A stretch of DNA of 64,000 nt, taken from Chitinophaga sancti (GTDB lineage: Bacteria > Bacteroidota > Bacteroidia > Chitinophagales > Chitinophagaceae). The notes under the pieces were generated by a model that saw only the letters and a list, made by a program, of their open reading frames with translations, searched no databases and was not told the origin of the DNA. Positions 7,579 to 17,599 of this stretch are shown in pieces. The translations under genes were made by a program, and so were the position numbers. Positions within the stretch are counted from its first letter, which is position 1; each line of letters starts with the position of its first letter. The stretch is from contig NZ_CP139247.1 in NCBI RefSeq assembly GCF_034087045.1, positions 7,652,001-7,716,000 of the forward strand, in the 5' to 3' direction.

Positions 7579-9045
7579 TTACAACGGGTTTTGCTCCATC
7601 AATGGATTCGCATTCATTTCATCATCAGGTATCAGGAACTGCCAGCGTTTGTCACCTGCATCGACTGACAATATATTGGCCAGTGCAGACGTGTGATTAC
7701 TGTTCGTTCTGTCCAGCGCACTATTGGTACGTTTCAGATCCAGGAACCGGAAACCTTCTGCCCACAATTCTACCCTGCGCTGTACCATAATCTCATCTAA
7801 CAATGCCGTGCCTGTACTGGTAGTTAACTGGTATTGCGGATCCCTGTTTACTGCTAAGGTATACAATGCTGCTGCTGCTTCCGCATCATGCCCACCTTCT
7901 CTTGCCAATGCCTCTGCTGCTATGAGGTACATTTCTGCTGCACGCATGTAAGGAATAGCACCTGCTGTAGAGTTGATATCGGCTACGAGATATTTACGAT
8001 GCATATATGCTTTGCGAACCCCATTGTTCACAATCGGAAAGGCTGTATTCTTACCTGTAGAATCCCAGAGTCCTTTACGAACATCGGTGGCTGTGATCTT
8101 TGCATATAACAGTTTATTGATGGCTTTCGGATTGTTTTTGGTGTGTGAGGAGCTGTAAAAGTTAGCCGACATATAAGTATAGAATGTGCCATAAGTATAT
8201 AGCTGATCTGCCAGCTGATTGATACCCCACATCCATTCATCGTTAGAGATATCGGTGAAGCCTGCCATGTAAACGGTATTCGTCTTCAGCGGGAAGCCAT
8301 TCAGTGCCTTCATCGCATAACTGGCTGCTGTTGCATAGTCCTGCATGGTGAGTGCCACTCTTGCCTTCAGTCCTTCGGCTACATTCAGATTAAAGTGTGT
8401 TTTAACTGTACGTGCTGCTGCATCGCCGAATAAGGTGATAGCTGCATCCAGGTCGGCATTGATCTGTGTATACACTTCTTCTACAGTGTTACGGGCATGG
8501 GCATCCGTGTTGCTCGTGGTCATGATGGGTACGCCTAACTGTGTATTTTCCTTACCTGCATCATACCGCTCCCCGAATAACTGTACCAGGTAAAAATGCC
8601 CCCATGCACGCAGGCTCAGGGCTTCTGCCTTAATGCGGTTCTTTTCACTCGTCTCTCCTTCTACGGCATCGATGTTGTTGATAATACTGTTTGCATTGGA
8701 GATGATGATATAATAAAAGCGATAGGCAAAGTATGTCAATGCACTGGAGGCGTCGCGATGACTGTTCCATTTATACGCTTCCCTGAAATAAGAGGTACCT
8801 GCTGCCGTATGTACCACATCGTCTCCCATCCAGTCGATATTGATCATCATGGCACCCTGCCCGTCTTCTGACTGGCCTGCGTACTGTATATACAGTGCAC
8901 GATATATACCATTCAATGCCTCTTCTGCATTGCTGATATTGCTGAACACCACCTGATCGGAGATGGCATCTGTAGGTGAGGTATTCAACTCTTTTTTACA
9001 GGAAAAAAGGGTGATGGCTGCTATTATGAAGATGTACTTTTTCAT
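7579..9045 (-). CDS. SusD/RagB-family outer-membrane nutrient-binding lipoprotein
   Basis: A 488-aa lipoprotein (ITLFSC, Cys16). The N-terminal SusD-like segment has the usual NAEEALNGIYRALY. The middle is TPR-like and helical, and the C-terminal RagB/SusD part has AEMYLIAAEALAREGG and QRRVELWAEGFRFLDLKR. It sits on the cell surface as the lid of the SusC channel and binds oligosaccharides or peptides. It lies 12 nt downstream of susC in one operon. The ligand is not predictable; the neighbouring GH5 enzyme suggests a beta-glucan or mannan. Confidence 0.92.
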   Translation of the reverse strand: MKKYIFIIAAITLFSCKKELNTSPTDAISDQVVFSNISNAEEALNGIYRALYIQYAGQSEDGQGAMMINIDWMGDDVVHTAAGTSYFREAYKWNSHRDASSALTYFAYRFYYIIISNANSIINNIDAVEGETSEKNRIKAEALSLRAWGHFYLVQLFGERYDAGKENTQLGVPIMTTSNTDAHARNTVEEVYTQINADLDAAITLFGDAAARTVKTHFNLNVAEGLKARVALTMQDYATAASYAMKALNGFPLKTNTVYMAGFTDISNDEWMWGINQLADQLYTYGTFYTYMSANFYSSSHTKNNPKAINKLLYAKITATDVRKGLWDSTGKNTAFPIVNNGVRKAYMHRKYLVADINSTAGAIPYMRAAEMYLIAAEALAREGGHDAEAAAALYTLAVNRDPQYQLTTSTGTALLDEIMVQRRVELWAEGFRFLDLKRTNSALDRTNSNHTSALANILSVDAGDKRWQFLIPDDEMNANPLMEQNPL

Positions 9046-9057
9046 GTGCCGGAAAAA

Positions 9058-12000
9058 TTAGAGTGAGAAATTAGCACCGATTGAAATGATGCGTGCCGGT
9101 GAATAAGTAGAGGTAGATGAGATCACACCTGTAAATGCTTTAGATGGATCCATCCCTTTCATAGAGGTGAGCATAAACAGGTTCTCGCCTGACACATAGA
9201 ACTGTGCACTGCGCACGCCTATTCTTGACAGCAGCTGCTTAGGCACCATGTACCCCAGCGTAGCTGATTTTAAGCTCAGGTAAGATCCACTCATCAGCCA
9301 GCGGTCACTGTTCGATGCATTGAATGCACTGCCCTGGCTATTGTCCATACGCGGTACATCGGTGATATCTCCTTCTTTCTGCCAGCGCTTTAACTGATCT
9401 TTGTGTAGTGCATAACCGTAGGTAGTGCCGGAGCCCATCAGGGTGGCGTATTCTCCATTATATACTTTTCCACCCAACTGATATATAAAGGTGAATTGCA
9501 GGCTGAAATTTTTGTATTTAAATGTATTGGTAATGCTACCATAGAGGTCAGGTATTGCACTGCCGGCGTAATGATAGCGGGCATTGTTCTGATCTGTGGT
9601 TACGGTATCTCCTTTGTCATTGACAAAAGTGGTCGTTGTATTATCAAATGCATCTGCTTTGTAAAGGGTGGCACCGTTTGCAGGATTTACACCATACCAG
9701 TCACGCAGCCAGAAGTCATAGAGAGAATGACCCACTTTACGCTTTTTGCTGTCTGTGATAATTTCTTCCTGTGGCAGCTTTGTGATTTTGTTTTTGAAAG
9801 TGGTTGCATTAATGCCCAGGTTCCAGCTAAAGTCTTTGTGACGGATCACATCGCCGGACAACTGGATCTCTATCCCCCGGTTGTACATGCTACCAATGTT
9901 CTTTGCCTGTGTTTCCACACCGGAGGTAACGGGTAAGGGGACATCAAAGAGGAGATTGCTGGAACCACGGTTGAATACTTCGAATGTACCGGAGAGCCTG
10001 TTTTTGAAGAATGCAAAATCAATCGCCGCATCCAGGCTATTGCTGGATTCCCACTTCAGGTCAGGGCTGGCAATGGTCGATTGCAGCAAGCCCGGTTCTG
10101 ATCCATTGTTATACCCAACGGAATACAATGCCTGGTACAGGTAGTAACCTGACAAATCATCTGAGCCTACCTGTCCATAAGATGCTCTTAATTTCAGCTG
10201 ATCTACCCAGTCTGCTTTGAAGAAATTCTCTTTATTGATTTCCCACCCTGCACTCAATGACCAGAAATTTCCCCAGCGGTTTTCCGGGGAGAACTTGGAT
10301 GATCCATCTCTGCGGAAGGATGCTGCCAACAGGTATCTATCAGCATAGGCATATTCTACACGGGAGAATAAACCTTCTGTACGATAGGTATTGGTATATG
10401 AACTCAGGTCGGCCAGCGTCGCGAAATTGTCTAATTCGGTAGAGCCTTCTACGATCTGGCTGGTTCTCTGTCCATACAGGTAATTGTATTGGTAGCGGTA
10501 ATTTTCATGACCTAACAATACTTTGATACCGTGCTGTCCTAATTCTTTGGAGTAGTTCAGTAACTGGTTGAAGTTAGTGGTCGTCGTAATTGAGTTGGTA
10601 CGATATGCACGACCGGAGCCCACCGCATCGCCAATCTCCGCATTGTCATAAACAGAGGAGAGGTAGTTGTTCACTGCACTGCTAAAGTTGGTGGACAACT
10701 TGAAATCTTTCAGAATAGTAATTTCAGCAAAGGTATTGCCTGTGAGCATATTCCTTTTCAGACGGTTCTGATTTAACACTGTTTCTGCCAATACATTTCT
10801 GCCAGTAAATACGGGACGCGCAGAACCCGCATCCCATACTTTCTGACCGGTAGCATCTTTTACATATGCACCATCTTCATCGTGTTCGTATACAGGATAA
10901 ACAGGGCCCATTCTCAGGGCGATATAAAATGGATTTTCGTTGAGACCACTTCCGGTATTTGCCTGATCGGAAGACACCATTGTACCAGCCAGGTTCACAC
11001 CGGTGCGGAACCATTTATTCGGAGTAGCTGTTGCATTTACACGGGCAGCAGCTCTTTCAAAGTTAGAGCGGATGGAGAAACCATCATCTTTCAGATAGCC
11101 TACAGACATGTAATAAGTGCCTTTATCACTACCGCCGCTTACATTGAGGTTATATTCACTACGTTCTCCATTCCGTTCCAGCGCACGTTTCCAGTTGCCA
11201 TAATCTACATCGTCTGCATATAGCAGTTTTGCATCCGGGTTCAGTGTACCATCAGTGAGTACGATCTGATCGTCGGCTACATTAAAGGGATTATAACCCA
11301 ATGCTGATTTGATATTGGCAGAAGCAGCGGTGCTGGCGTCTGTTATACTGGAACCGCTGGAATACACGAGGCTGTTGCGATAAGCTTCCCATTCCAGTGG
11401 ATAGTAATCTTTCGATGTCACCCTGTCATAATCAGGGAAAGCTTTGGAGCTAAAGCCATGTGATACATTGGCGTTCACCTGCATGCTGTTCTTCTTTCCT
11501 TTTTTGGTGGTGATGAGGATGACCCCATTGGCGGCGCGGGCACCGTACAAGGCTGCAGAAGAAGCATCTTTGAGTATAGAGATACTTTCGATATCTGTTG
11601 GATTGATGCTGCTCAGCGCATTGTCATAAGGTGCGCCATCTACTACATACAACGGTGCATTACCGGCGTTTACAGAGCCAAAACCACGGATACGGATATC
11701 TGGTCCATCTCCGGGTTGACCACCGCCAATTGTTGTTTGTATACCCGGTGCTGCACCGGTAAGGGCGCTGGCCAGGTTGGTAACAGGTCTGTCTTCAATT
11801 TCATTTGCTTTGACCTGTGCCACAGCATTGGTCAGGTTTTTATTTTTCGAAGTACCATAGGCAATGACTACTTCTTCCAGTTGTTTTGTCTCTGGCTGTA
11901 GCGTTACATCCAGTGTGACTTTGCCGGCGATGGACATTTCTTTTCGTCCATAGCCGACAAATGAAAAGATCAATACGGCATGTTCATCATTGACAGTGAG

Positions 12001-12483
12001 GGAATAATTTCCTCTTGCATCTGTCATAGTGTGTACACTGGTATTACCTTTTACACTGATGGTGACATTCTGCAGTGGTACACCACCTTCGTCCGTCACC
12101 TGTCCTTTGATGGTGAACTGGTCAGGAGTGGCCATCATCCATTCTTTCTTGTCGTGCTCCTTCGATTTGATGAGGATCATTTTGTCGACAATATCATAGG
12201 ATAATGGCTGGTTGTTAAAACAGAGTTTTAATACTTCCTCGATGCTGGCTGTGTTCGTGCTACAAGTCACGGGTTTAGACTCTTTCATGAGTTCTGCGGT
12301 GTAGAGGAAATGATAACCGCTTTGTCTGGTTAGTTCTTTCAATACTTTTTCGAGTGGCGCATCCTTTACTGACAGCACAATTCTTTGTTGAGGTGATGCC
12401 ATGATCGGGATTTGCAGGAGGATACATACTAACAGCAGCAGACAGCTACTGGTAATTCTTCTAAATGCCATAGCGATGATCAT
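9058..12483 (-). CDS. SusC/RagA-family TonB-dependent receptor with STN signalling domain
   Basis: A 1141-aa receptor. Signal peptide about 1-30, then an STN (secretin/TonB short N-terminal) domain about 35-110 that contacts FecR, a carboxypeptidase-regulatory-like beta-sandwich about 123-205 (IKGQVTDEGGVPL), TonB box about 207-215 (LEEVVIAYG), plug domain with NAPLYVVDGAPYD, and a beta-barrel ending in ARIISIGANFSL. The STN domain together with the neighbouring FecR and sigma genes implies substrate-induced expression. The start could also be ATG 12 nt further in. Confidence 0.93.
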   Translation of the reverse strand: MIIAMAFRRITSSCLLLLVCILLQIPIMASPQQRIVLSVKDAPLEKVLKELTRQSGYHFLYTAELMKESKPVTCSTNTASIEEVLKLCFNNQPLSYDIVDKMILIKSKEHDKKEWMMATPDQFTIKGQVTDEGGVPLQNVTISVKGNTSVHTMTDARGNYSLTVNDEHAVLIFSFVGYGRKEMSIAGKVTLDVTLQPETKQLEEVVIAYGTSKNKNLTNAVAQVKANEIEDRPVTNLASALTGAAPGIQTTIGGGQPGDGPDIRIRGFGSVNAGNAPLYVVDGAPYDNALSSINPTDIESISILKDASSAALYGARAANGVILITTKKGKKNSMQVNANVSHGFSSKAFPDYDRVTSKDYYPLEWEAYRNSLVYSSGSSITDASTAASANIKSALGYNPFNVADDQIVLTDGTLNPDAKLLYADDVDYGNWKRALERNGERSEYNLNVSGGSDKGTYYMSVGYLKDDGFSIRSNFERAAARVNATATPNKWFRTGVNLAGTMVSSDQANTGSGLNENPFYIALRMGPVYPVYEHDEDGAYVKDATGQKVWDAGSARPVFTGRNVLAETVLNQNRLKRNMLTGNTFAEITILKDFKLSTNFSSAVNNYLSSVYDNAEIGDAVGSGRAYRTNSITTTTNFNQLLNYSKELGQHGIKVLLGHENYRYQYNYLYGQRTSQIVEGSTELDNFATLADLSSYTNTYRTEGLFSRVEYAYADRYLLAASFRRDGSSKFSPENRWGNFWSLSAGWEINKENFFKADWVDQLKLRASYGQVGSDDLSGYYLYQALYSVGYNNGSEPGLLQSTIASPDLKWESSNSLDAAIDFAFFKNRLSGTFEVFNRGSSNLLFDVPLPVTSGVETQAKNIGSMYNRGIEIQLSGDVIRHKDFSWNLGINATTFKNKITKLPQEEIITDSKKRKVGHSLYDFWLRDWYGVNPANGATLYKADAFDNTTTTFVNDKGDTVTTDQNNARYHYAGSAIPDLYGSITNTFKYKNFSLQFTFIYQLGGKVYNGEYATLMGSGTTYGYALHKDQLKRWQKEGDITDVPRMDNSQGSAFNASNSDRWLMSGSYLSLKSATLGYMVPKQLLSRIGVRSAQFYVSGENLFMLTSMKGMDPSKAFTGVISSTSTYSPARIISIGANFSL

Positions 12484-12565
12484 TTGGTTGATAAAAATGC
12501 AATGTCCTTTAGCACGCCGGCGTGCTATTACAGCTGATTAAAAAATTGGTTGATTTGCTTATCGT

Positions 12566-13660
12566 TTACTTTCCATTTGTTACTGTTAACTTGTGACCTT
12601 CCATTGAGAATGTTACCCCGCCGGTAACAGTTAGCATATTTAAGACCTGCGCCAGTTCCACATTACGGGGGATAGTTCCGTAAAAGTGTTTGGCGGGTAG
12701 CTGATAGTAACTGACCTCTATATTATACCATCTTTCCAGTTGTCGGAGTACCTGTTCCAGAGAAGTATTGACAAACTGGAACTGACCGTTTTTCCACGCC
12801 AGTACCTGTTCTTCATCCATCTCATCTGCCACGCGCAGGTCATTATCTGCCCATGCCTGCTGGCCGGGTTTCAGGATACAGGTATGTTGTGCATCGCTGA
12901 CTTTCACGCTGCCTTCCATCAGAGATACGATTCCTTTGGGCTCATTTGCATAGGCGTTCACGTTAAAGTGGGTACCGAGTACATCGATGTTCATTTTGTG
13001 TCCTGTAATTACTTTGAATGGGTGTGCCGGCTGTTGGGCCACTTCAAAGTAGGCTTCACCAGTGAGTTCTACGATCCGTTCATTTCCAAAGCGAACCGGA
13101 AATCTCAGTGTAGAAGCGGCATTGATCCATACTTTGGTACCATCAGAAAGTACCAGTGCATATTGACCGCCTTTAGGAATATTGATGGTATTATAAACAA
13201 TGTTGCTTCTTTCGTCGGTGCCTTCGTAGGTCAGCTGACCGTGTTGACTGGTAATCGTTGTATTGCCCTGTTTTGCCAGCGTACCGTTTTGCAGACTATC
13301 CAGTGTCACGACTGAACCATCGGATAATGTGAGCGTAGGTTGGGTGCCACCGGGAAGTATGTGCGGAATACTCATTCCAGTAGTTTTCACCTCTTTTGCT
13401 GGATGCAGGAAGTAAAAAAGACCTGTTCCAATAAGCAGGAGAATGGCTGCTGCTGCTGACAGTATGCTGAAGATCCGGGTCTTTTGGATGCGGGGGAAAC
13501 TACGTACTTTTATCACAGACTCCTCTCCCATAGCGGGATCCCAGGGAAGGTTCAGCAATTCAAAATCATCCTGGTAGGCATGCAATTGTTCCAGTTCTTC
13601 GCTATTGCAAAGTCCGGCATCATACTTTTCATATAGTTTGAGATACTCTTCCCTGGTCAT
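12566..13660 (-). CDS. FecR-family anti-sigma factor
   Basis: A 364-aa inner-membrane regulator. The N-terminal cytoplasmic anti-sigma part covers about 1-60, one membrane helix lies at about 65-86, the periplasmic FecR domain at about 130-250 contains GGQYALVLSDGTKVWIN and GEAYFEVAQ, and a C-terminal DUF4974 domain (TSLEQVLRQLERWYNIEV) follows. It relays the state of the SusC STN domain to an ECF sigma factor. The sigma gene is not directly upstream as usual but lies beyond the divergent GH5 gene. Confidence 0.92.
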   Translation of the reverse strand: MTREEYLKLYEKYDAGLCNSEELEQLHAYQDDFELLNLPWDPAMGEESVIKVRSFPRIQKTRIFSILSAAAAILLLIGTGLFYFLHPAKEVKTTGMSIPHILPGGTQPTLTLSDGSVVTLDSLQNGTLAKQGNTTITSQHGQLTYEGTDERSNIVYNTINIPKGGQYALVLSDGTKVWINAASTLRFPVRFGNERIVELTGEAYFEVAQQPAHPFKVITGHKMNIDVLGTHFNVNAYANEPKGIVSLMEGSVKVSDAQHTCILKPGQQAWADNDLRVADEMDEEQVLAWKNGQFQFVNTSLEQVLRQLERWYNIEVSYYQLPAKHFYGTIPRNVELAQVLNMLTVTGGVTFSMEGHKLTVTNGK

Positions 13661-13761
13661 ACTTTAATAAAGAGACAAATGGTGGGAAGACACACACATA
13701 GTTTTGAAGATTTTTTTTTAAATTTAAGTATTGTTTGTTTTCACTTTTTAATTCCACTTTT

Positions 13762-15915
13762 ATGAAGACCCTAACTATACTATGGTTGTTCCTTGTATTT
13801 TATTTTGCTGTTCATGCGCAGGTACCCTGGCTACATGTAGATGGTAACCGGATCAAAGACTCCCTTGGTAATAATATTACCCTGAGAGGTGTATCTATTC
13901 TGGCGCCGGAACATAATAATGAATGTACCACCTGTAATACCAAACCTATCAGTGAAATGCTGGAATGGCAGGCGGATGCCGGCAGAGGTTGGCAATCCCG
14001 CGTTGTACGGTTGCAGGTGACGTGTGCCAAGGTGAGCGATCCGGCACAGAGTTTTGCCGATATTATAGATCCTTATGTACAGCAGGCGATTGCTAAGGGA
14101 TTGTATATTATCGTGGATCTGCATTTTGTTTCTAATTATGGTTCAGGTGGGATACCGCAGGTATTAGTGATGAACTTCTGGAAATATGTGGCGCCAAAGT
14201 ATGCGAATACACCGAATGTATTGTTTGAAGTATATAATGAACCGATTAACCCGGATGTATGGGCGACCTGGAAGAGTTATATACAACCAGTGATTGATAC
14301 GATCCGGGCAGTGGCGCCTAAAAATATTATCCTGGTAGGTGGACCACAATGGAGCACGCGTGTAAACAGTGCTTTGGCCAGTCCAATGACGGGTACGAAC
14401 CTTGTATATGTATATCATATATATCCTAATCAGGGAGCAGCAACGACGACTAACCTGAATACGAAGTTTGGTACGGCTGCGCAGACCATTCCGGTGATGG
14501 TGACGGAATTTGGCTGGAATGATAATAGTAGTTATTCAGATGCTGTGACACATGGTACAACGACTGCGTGGGGAACGCCTTTTAGAACTTATATGGATGC
14601 GCATCCGGAAATAGGCTGGACCGGGTATATTTTCGATAACTTCTGGAAACCGCAGTATTTTGATTGGAGCTGGAACCTGATGAATGGAGAGAATCAGGGG
14701 CAGTATATGCAGCAATGGTTTATTGACACACAGAATTCCGGACAGCCACAGTCAGGCAGTCTGAGAGCATATGGGGTGTCTCCTACTGCTATTAATCTGG
14801 CGCTACCTCCTGATTCAGTAGGTGAGTTAAAGCGTGCGACCATAAGTGGCGGACCTTATACCATCATTGATACAGTGCTTACGACTAATTATTCTGATAC
14901 GGGATTAACAGCCAACACGACTTATTATTATGTGTATGGAAATAGCGGGGAAGTTTCTGCTACTACTGATCCTGTCGGTTTTGCACCTGATCTGCCCATG
15001 TACTTAACAAGTGAGGCGGGGAATCAGGTGGTGCAGTTAAACTGGTGGAAAACTGCCGTAGGGGCTACCAGCTACAATGTGTACAGAGCTACAGCAGCAA
15101 CAGGACCTTATACATTGATAGCTTCGGGCATTACAGGCACTACTTATACAGATGCCAATGTGACGAATGATGTGACTTATTATTACAGGGTATCCTCAGT
15201 ATCTACGGTAGAGAGCGCATTGGGACATGTGGTGGAAGATATGCCTTCGGCCAATATTGTTTTTGTGGATAATACGGGTGCGGTGGCAACAGGTACCTGG
15301 AGCAGCAGTACTTCATTACCGGGGTATTATGGTACGAATTACATGGTGGATGGGAATACAGGCGCTACCGGCGGTAAGAGTATGCGATATTCTCCTGATC
15401 TGGCAGTAGCAGGTACATATGATGTGTATATGCGATGGTCTTCCGGTACTAATAGAGCTTCCAATACGCCTGTGGATGTAAATTATTCAGGTGGTAGCAG
15501 TAGTTACATCATTAACCAGCAAATAGATAATGGGGTGTGGAAATATTTAGGTACGTATGATTTTGCAGCAGGAACAACCGGGAATGTGTTGATACGAAAT
15601 GATTCTGCGAATGGGTATGTGATTGCAGATGCGGTAAAGTTTGTGCTGCATCCTGAGGAGGTACCAGCTTCTTTTATGAAACGGGTTGCCAACAACTCAT
15701 TGGTGATTTATCCTAATCCGGCTACAAATACCATTCAATTTTCAGGAGTGGATGTGAATGGGAAATATATTACCGTATACGACCTGAAAGGTGTGCGAAA
15801 GATGGCGGTGGTAGGGCAACAGCAGACGCTGGATATCTCTGCACTGCAACCGGGTATGTATTTCGTGGTGATTCATGGGGCGAAAACGGTGACGGGGAGT
15901 TTTATCCGGAATTAA
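13762..15915 (+). CDS. GH5-family endoglycanase with Fn3-like, golvesin-like and T9SS type A domains
   Basis: A 717-aa secreted enzyme. Signal peptide 1-20 (ends VHAQ). The GH5 domain covers about 21-330, with acid/base Glu160 in FEVYNEP and nucleophile Glu249 in VMVTEFGW; HGSS-like variants are absent. GH5 enzymes cut beta-1,4-glucan or mannan. Fibronectin III-like modules follow at about 335-490 (repeated TTYYY strands), then a golvesin-like/xanthan lyase CBM-type domain at about 500-630 (IVFVDNTGAV; GTYDVYMRWSSG), and a T9SS type A sorting domain (VIYPNPATN) at the end. ATG at 13762 starts a proper signal peptide; an upstream in-frame TTG at 13735 is less likely. Confidence 0.9.
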   Translation: MKTLTILWLFLVFYFAVHAQVPWLHVDGNRIKDSLGNNITLRGVSILAPEHNNECTTCNTKPISEMLEWQADAGRGWQSRVVRLQVTCAKVSDPAQSFADIIDPYVQQAIAKGLYIIVDLHFVSNYGSGGIPQVLVMNFWKYVAPKYANTPNVLFEVYNEPINPDVWATWKSYIQPVIDTIRAVAPKNIILVGGPQWSTRVNSALASPMTGTNLVYVYHIYPNQGAATTTNLNTKFGTAAQTIPVMVTEFGWNDNSSYSDAVTHGTTTAWGTPFRTYMDAHPEIGWTGYIFDNFWKPQYFDWSWNLMNGENQGQYMQQWFIDTQNSGQPQSGSLRAYGVSPTAINLALPPDSVGELKRATISGGPYTIIDTVLTTNYSDTGLTANTTYYYVYGNSGEVSATTDPVGFAPDLPMYLTSEAGNQVVQLNWWKTAVGATSYNVYRATAATGPYTLIASGITGTTYTDANVTNDVTYYYRVSSVSTVESALGHVVEDMPSANIVFVDNTGAVATGTWSSSTSLPGYYGTNYMVDGNTGATGGKSMRYSPDLAVAGTYDVYMRWSSGTNRASNTPVDVNYSGGSSSYIINQQIDNGVWKYLGTYDFAAGTTGNVLIRNDSANGYVIADAVKFVLHPEEVPASFMKRVANNSLVIYPNPATNTIQFSGVDVNGKYITVYDLKGVRKMAVVGQQQTLDISALQPGMYFVVIHGAKTVTGSFIRN

Positions 15916-15974
15916 AAGGTGGTGGGTTGTCCTGATTATGATTTTCTGTTGAAAACTCCTATCTTGATTCTGTT

Positions 15975-16559
15975 ATGTTTAATGATCAGACGGCAGATGA
16001 AAATTTATGGGAGGCAATACAGGAGGGGCATGCAAAAGCTTTTTCGCTTTTGTATGACCGGTACTGGTATAGGGTGTATACGACTGCATTTCATCATCTG
16101 AAAGATCAGGAGACCTGCATAGAAGTAGTACATGATATTTTCCTCAATTTATGGCAGAAGCGGGCGCAGTTACAGATACAGTCTTTTCCGGCGTATCTGA
16201 CAACGGCGGCCCGTTATCATGTGTATAGAAAGGCGCATCAGCAGCAACAGCAGCGGGTGACTTATACAGATACGCTGGAATTGCTATCGCAATCTGAGGA
16301 GCGGAATACGGCATTGGATAAATTGCGGGAGGCAGAGTTGGAAGTGAGGCTGATGACGGCGCTGGAAGGATTGCCCAAAAGATGTAGGGAGATATTTTTG
16401 ATGAGCAGGAAGGAGCAACTGACGAATGAGGAGATTGCGGGAAGGTTGGGGATTAGTAAGCGAACGGTGGAGAATCAGTTGACATATGCGTTGGCGACAC
16501 TGAGGGATAAGCTGAAGGATTTAATTGTGTTGGTGTTGTTGTATCAGCAGATGAAGTAA
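15975..16559 (+). CDS. ECF-type RNA polymerase sigma factor
   Basis: A 194-aa sigma-70 family protein of the Bacteroidota SusC/FecR type. Region 2 is at about 14-80 (AFSLLYDRYWYRVYTTAF; VHDIFLNLWQKRAQL) and region 4 at about 120-175 (LEGLPKRCREIFLMSRKE; NEEIAGRLGISKRTVENQL). A Leu/Val-rich C-terminal tail follows. It lies 60 nt after the GH5 gene on the same strand, and is the likely partner of the FecR protein encoded at 12566-13660. Confidence 0.9.
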   Translation: MFNDQTADENLWEAIQEGHAKAFSLLYDRYWYRVYTTAFHHLKDQETCIEVVHDIFLNLWQKRAQLQIQSFPAYLTTAARYHVYRKAHQQQQQRVTYTDTLELLSQSEERNTALDKLREAELEVRLMTALEGLPKRCREIFLMSRKEQLTNEEIAGRLGISKRTVENQLTYALATLRDKLKDLIVLVLLYQQMK

Positions 16560-16612
16560 TCTAAATACCCCCCTGAGAATGTTCGCTTTATTATATCCTC
16601 CTACGAAATAAC

Positions 16613-16620
16613 TACATTTG
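16613..16620 (+). promoter_or_regulatory. -7 element five nt before the PAP2 gene start
   Basis: TACATTTG (TAnnTTTG) ends 5 nt before the ATG at 16626, predicting an mRNA that starts at or next to the AUG. The -33 region holds only a weak TTTA. Confidence 0.5.
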
Positions 16621-16625
16621 TACCC

Positions 16626-17216
16626 ATGAAATGGTACATCATTCCGGCATTGTTAATCTTTTTACACCCTGATACATTTGCCCAATCAAAATTACAACAG
16701 TTTGATGATCGTGTGCTCGAAGATCTGGCGGCTCACCGTACGCCGGGGCAGACAAAGATGTGGCGCACTATTTCCAATATGAATGATTATGTAGATGTGG
16801 GAATACCAGTAGTGGTATTGACAGCGGGGTTAATTAAAAACGACCCTGACATGAAGCAGAACGCCCTGTATATTGCAAGTAGTACAGCGACTACTTTTCT
16901 TCTGAATACGCTGATTAAAGTAATCGTAAAGCGACCCAGACCCTTTGTGAGTAATGTAAGACTGAAAGCAGTGTACGAACCGACATCCTATTCATTTCCT
17001 TCTGGTCATACTTCTTCTGCTTTCAGTGCTACTACGGCGCTGGCCAGGGCATATCCCAAATGGTATATCATAGCGCCTTCCATGGTATGGGCATCGGCGA
17101 TAGGCTATTCCAGAATGTACCTGGGGGTACATTATCCTACGGATGTAGCTACGGGTGCGTTACTGGGTGTAGGTACTTCGTTTGCCTTAGGATTTATACG
17201 CCCGGGCATGCATTAA
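16626..17216 (+). CDS. PAP2-family phosphatase
   Basis: A 196-aa membrane-associated acid phosphatase with a signal peptide (ends TFAQ). All three PAP2 motifs are present: KVIVKRPRPF (motif 1), SFPSGHTS with the proton-donor His (motif 2), and SRMYLGVHYPTDV with the nucleophile His (motif 3). The family dephosphorylates lipid phosphates such as undecaprenyl pyrophosphate or phosphatidic acid at the periplasmic side. Two or three hydrophobic segments lie between the motifs. Its stop codon overlaps the stop of the convergent next gene by 4 nt. Confidence 0.85.
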   Translation: MKWYIIPALLIFLHPDTFAQSKLQQFDDRVLEDLAAHRTPGQTKMWRTISNMNDYVDVGIPVVVLTAGLIKNDPDMKQNALYIASSTATTFLLNTLIKVIVKRPRPFVSNVRLKAVYEPTSYSFPSGHTSSAFSATTALARAYPKWYIIAPSMVWASAIGYSRMYLGVHYPTDVATGALLGVGTSFALGFIRPGMH

Positions 17217-17599
17217 AAATCTGCTTCTTTTTTAAATTCTTTGTCAGCGAAAAACTTCACGCTTAATTCATATTGCAATATTTCATTGACGGCAGCCATT
17301 GCTTCGCGTGAAGGGTCGTCAGAAAGATTGTCTCTTGAGTACCAGACGATGCCGTTTTTTTCCTTCAATTTTTTCAATTGATTGTCCAATTCGGTGATGG
17401 TGGCCTGAGTGCCATTGGCGAAGATGGTGCCGTTTTTCTCGACGTACACTTTCAGCACATTTGCATCCTCAGTTTGTTGTGCAATGGAAGGTGCAGATTC
17501 CAGGATGAAGGTACTGTCGTTATTGGCAGTATCTATAGCTTGTTGCCTGCAACTCGTCATTAGCATAAATGCTGATGCGAAAAGGATGGTATATTTCAT
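17213..17599 (-). CDS. Lipoprotein with ExbD/TolR-like periplasmic domain
   Basis: A 128-aa lipoprotein (LMTSC) starting at ATG 17599. Residues about 45-125 resemble the periplasmic domain of ExbD/TolR: LKVYVEKNGTIFANG, then ITELDNQLKKL, a strand, and AMAAVNEILQYELSVKFFAD. Unlike ExbD it lacks the N-terminal transmembrane helix with the proton-path Asp and is lipid-anchored instead. A minus-strand TATATTTG at 17654-17661 is a plausible -7 promoter element. Role unknown. Confidence 0.6.
   Translation of the reverse strand: MKYTILFASAFMLMTSCRQQAIDTANNDSTFILESAPSIAQQTEDANVLKVYVEKNGTIFANGTQATITELDNQLKKLKEKNGIVWYSRDNLSDDPSREAMAAVNEILQYELSVKFFADKEFKKEADF

Noticed and set aside
12740..13315. 191-codon open frame opposite the FecR gene
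   Set aside because: No signal or domain features, lies wholly within a clear FecR domain gene in antisense.
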